Positions 4,919 through 5,466 of a stretch of 5,466 bases of DNA are shown piece after piece; position 1 is the first letter of the stretch, and every line of letters begins with the position of its first letter. A model generated the notes under the pieces. It had not been told where the DNA came from and searched no databases. It saw only the letters and a list, made by a program, of their open reading frames with translations. Source of the stretch: an uncultured Flavobacteriaceae bacterium (GTDB lineage: Bacteria > Bacteroidota > Bacteroidia > Flavobacteriales > Flavobacteriaceae); the NCBI GenBank assembly GCA_947311745.1, contig CAMZLT010000129.1, positions 1 through 5,466 on the forward strand, read 5' to 3'. A program made the position numbers and the translations under genes.

Positions 4919-5466
4919 TGTTTTAGTATTTATTTTGCCTTTTTTACTATTGTCTTGTTATGAGCCAAAGCCAAGGAAACCAATAGTAAAAACAAAAAGT
5001 AATTTTTTACAAGCATCCGTAAAACGGAATAAATTAGTCAATAAAATAGAAGAAAAACTTTTTGAAAGGCTTCGCAAAAAAGATACAGCACATTATTATA
5101 TAAATTCGCACAAAGGTTTTTGGTTTTATCTAAAATCTAAAATTGATACCGTAGCAATTCATCCCAAAAAAGACGATGAAATAATTATTAATTATGAGAT
5201 TAGAAATATTGATAACGAAATTATCTTTGCTAAAAATCAGCTAGGTTCTCCAAATCAAAAAAACAAAGCAGATAAAATTTATAAAGTAGATGGAGAGGAA
5301 TTTATAACAGGAATACAAGAAGGTATAAAAATGATGCAGTTAGGCGAAACGGCTGTATTCTTTTTGCCATCTAATAAAGCATTCGGAGCAACAGGATACG
5401 AAGATATAATTGCTCCCAATCAACCATTAATTATAGAAGTATTTTTAAAAGAAATTAAAACAAAAA
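4902..5466 (+). CDS. gldI: Gliding-motility lipoprotein GldI (FKBP-type PPIase-like), 3' end cut
   Basis: The frame starts at ATG 4902 inside the nrnA coding end and stays open to the window edge, giving 188 codons. Residues 1-19 are a lipoprotein signal: lysines at 3-4, a hydrophobic core, and the lipobox LLSC with C19 as the lipidated cysteine. The sequence after it (YEPKPRKP) is not a strongly acidic surface-export signal, so a periplasm-facing location is likely. A basic helical stretch (about 30-60) precedes an FKBP-type domain at about 72-187, with Y98, F109, the EEFITGIQEG segment (132-141) and AFGATGY (160-166). GldI is required for gliding in Flavobacterium johnsoniae and is thought to assist folding of envelope proteins. 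The domain's last strand (LIIEVFLKEI) is present, so probably only a few codons and the stop are missing. Confidence 0.9.
   Translation, partial: MIKKYSVLVFILPFLLLSCYEPKPRKPIVKTKSNFLQASVKRNKLVNKIEEKLFERLRKKDTAHYYINSHKGFWFYLKSKIDTVAIHPKKDDEIIINYEIRNIDNEIIFAKNQLGSPNQKNKADKIYKVDGEEFITGIQEGIKMMQLGETAVFFLPSNKAFGATGYEDIIAPNQPLIIEVFLKEIKTK

Overview
The window is strongly AT-rich chromosomal DNA from a member of the Bacteroidota, most likely a gliding or gliding-related flavobacterium. Three things point there. A GldI-type lipoprotein gene lies at the right end. Start codons lack Shine-Dalgarno sequences. The intergenic regions carry promoters of the Bacteroidota type, a TTG/TTTG element about 19-20 bases upstream of TAnnTTTG. 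I see no mobile elements, CRISPR, rRNA or tRNA.

Layout from left to right: the 3' half of cmk (CMP kinase, +, cut by the window start); a convergent hotdog-fold DUF4442 gene (-) whose stop codon abuts the cmk stop; a 207-base divergent regulatory region; a two-gene operon (+) of a small PadR-type repressor and a 572-residue membrane protein with a HAAS-like N-terminus, a PspC domain, further membrane helices and a probable periplasmic beta-rich (toastrack-like) domain; a bidirectional terminator; pyrE (-); a 119-base divergent region; then nrnA (DHH/DHHA1 phosphoesterase, +), overlapping gldI (+), which runs off the right end.

The most interesting part is the padR-pspC operon with its control region. 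A perfect 14-bp inverted repeat separated by 5 bases sits on the padR promoter. The 5-base centre contains the -33 TTG, the right arm fills the spacer, and the left arm lies just upstream. Each arm also contains its own 10-bp palindrome. Because the repeat lies upstream of the predicted transcription start, it reads as a DNA operator rather than an RNA structure. The simplest model is an envelope-stress circuit in which PadR represses its own operon and the membrane partner relays an envelope signal to it. The other genes are housekeeping: pyrimidine nucleotide synthesis (cmk, pyrE), turnover of short RNA and pAp (nrnA), and gliding/envelope biogenesis (gldI).
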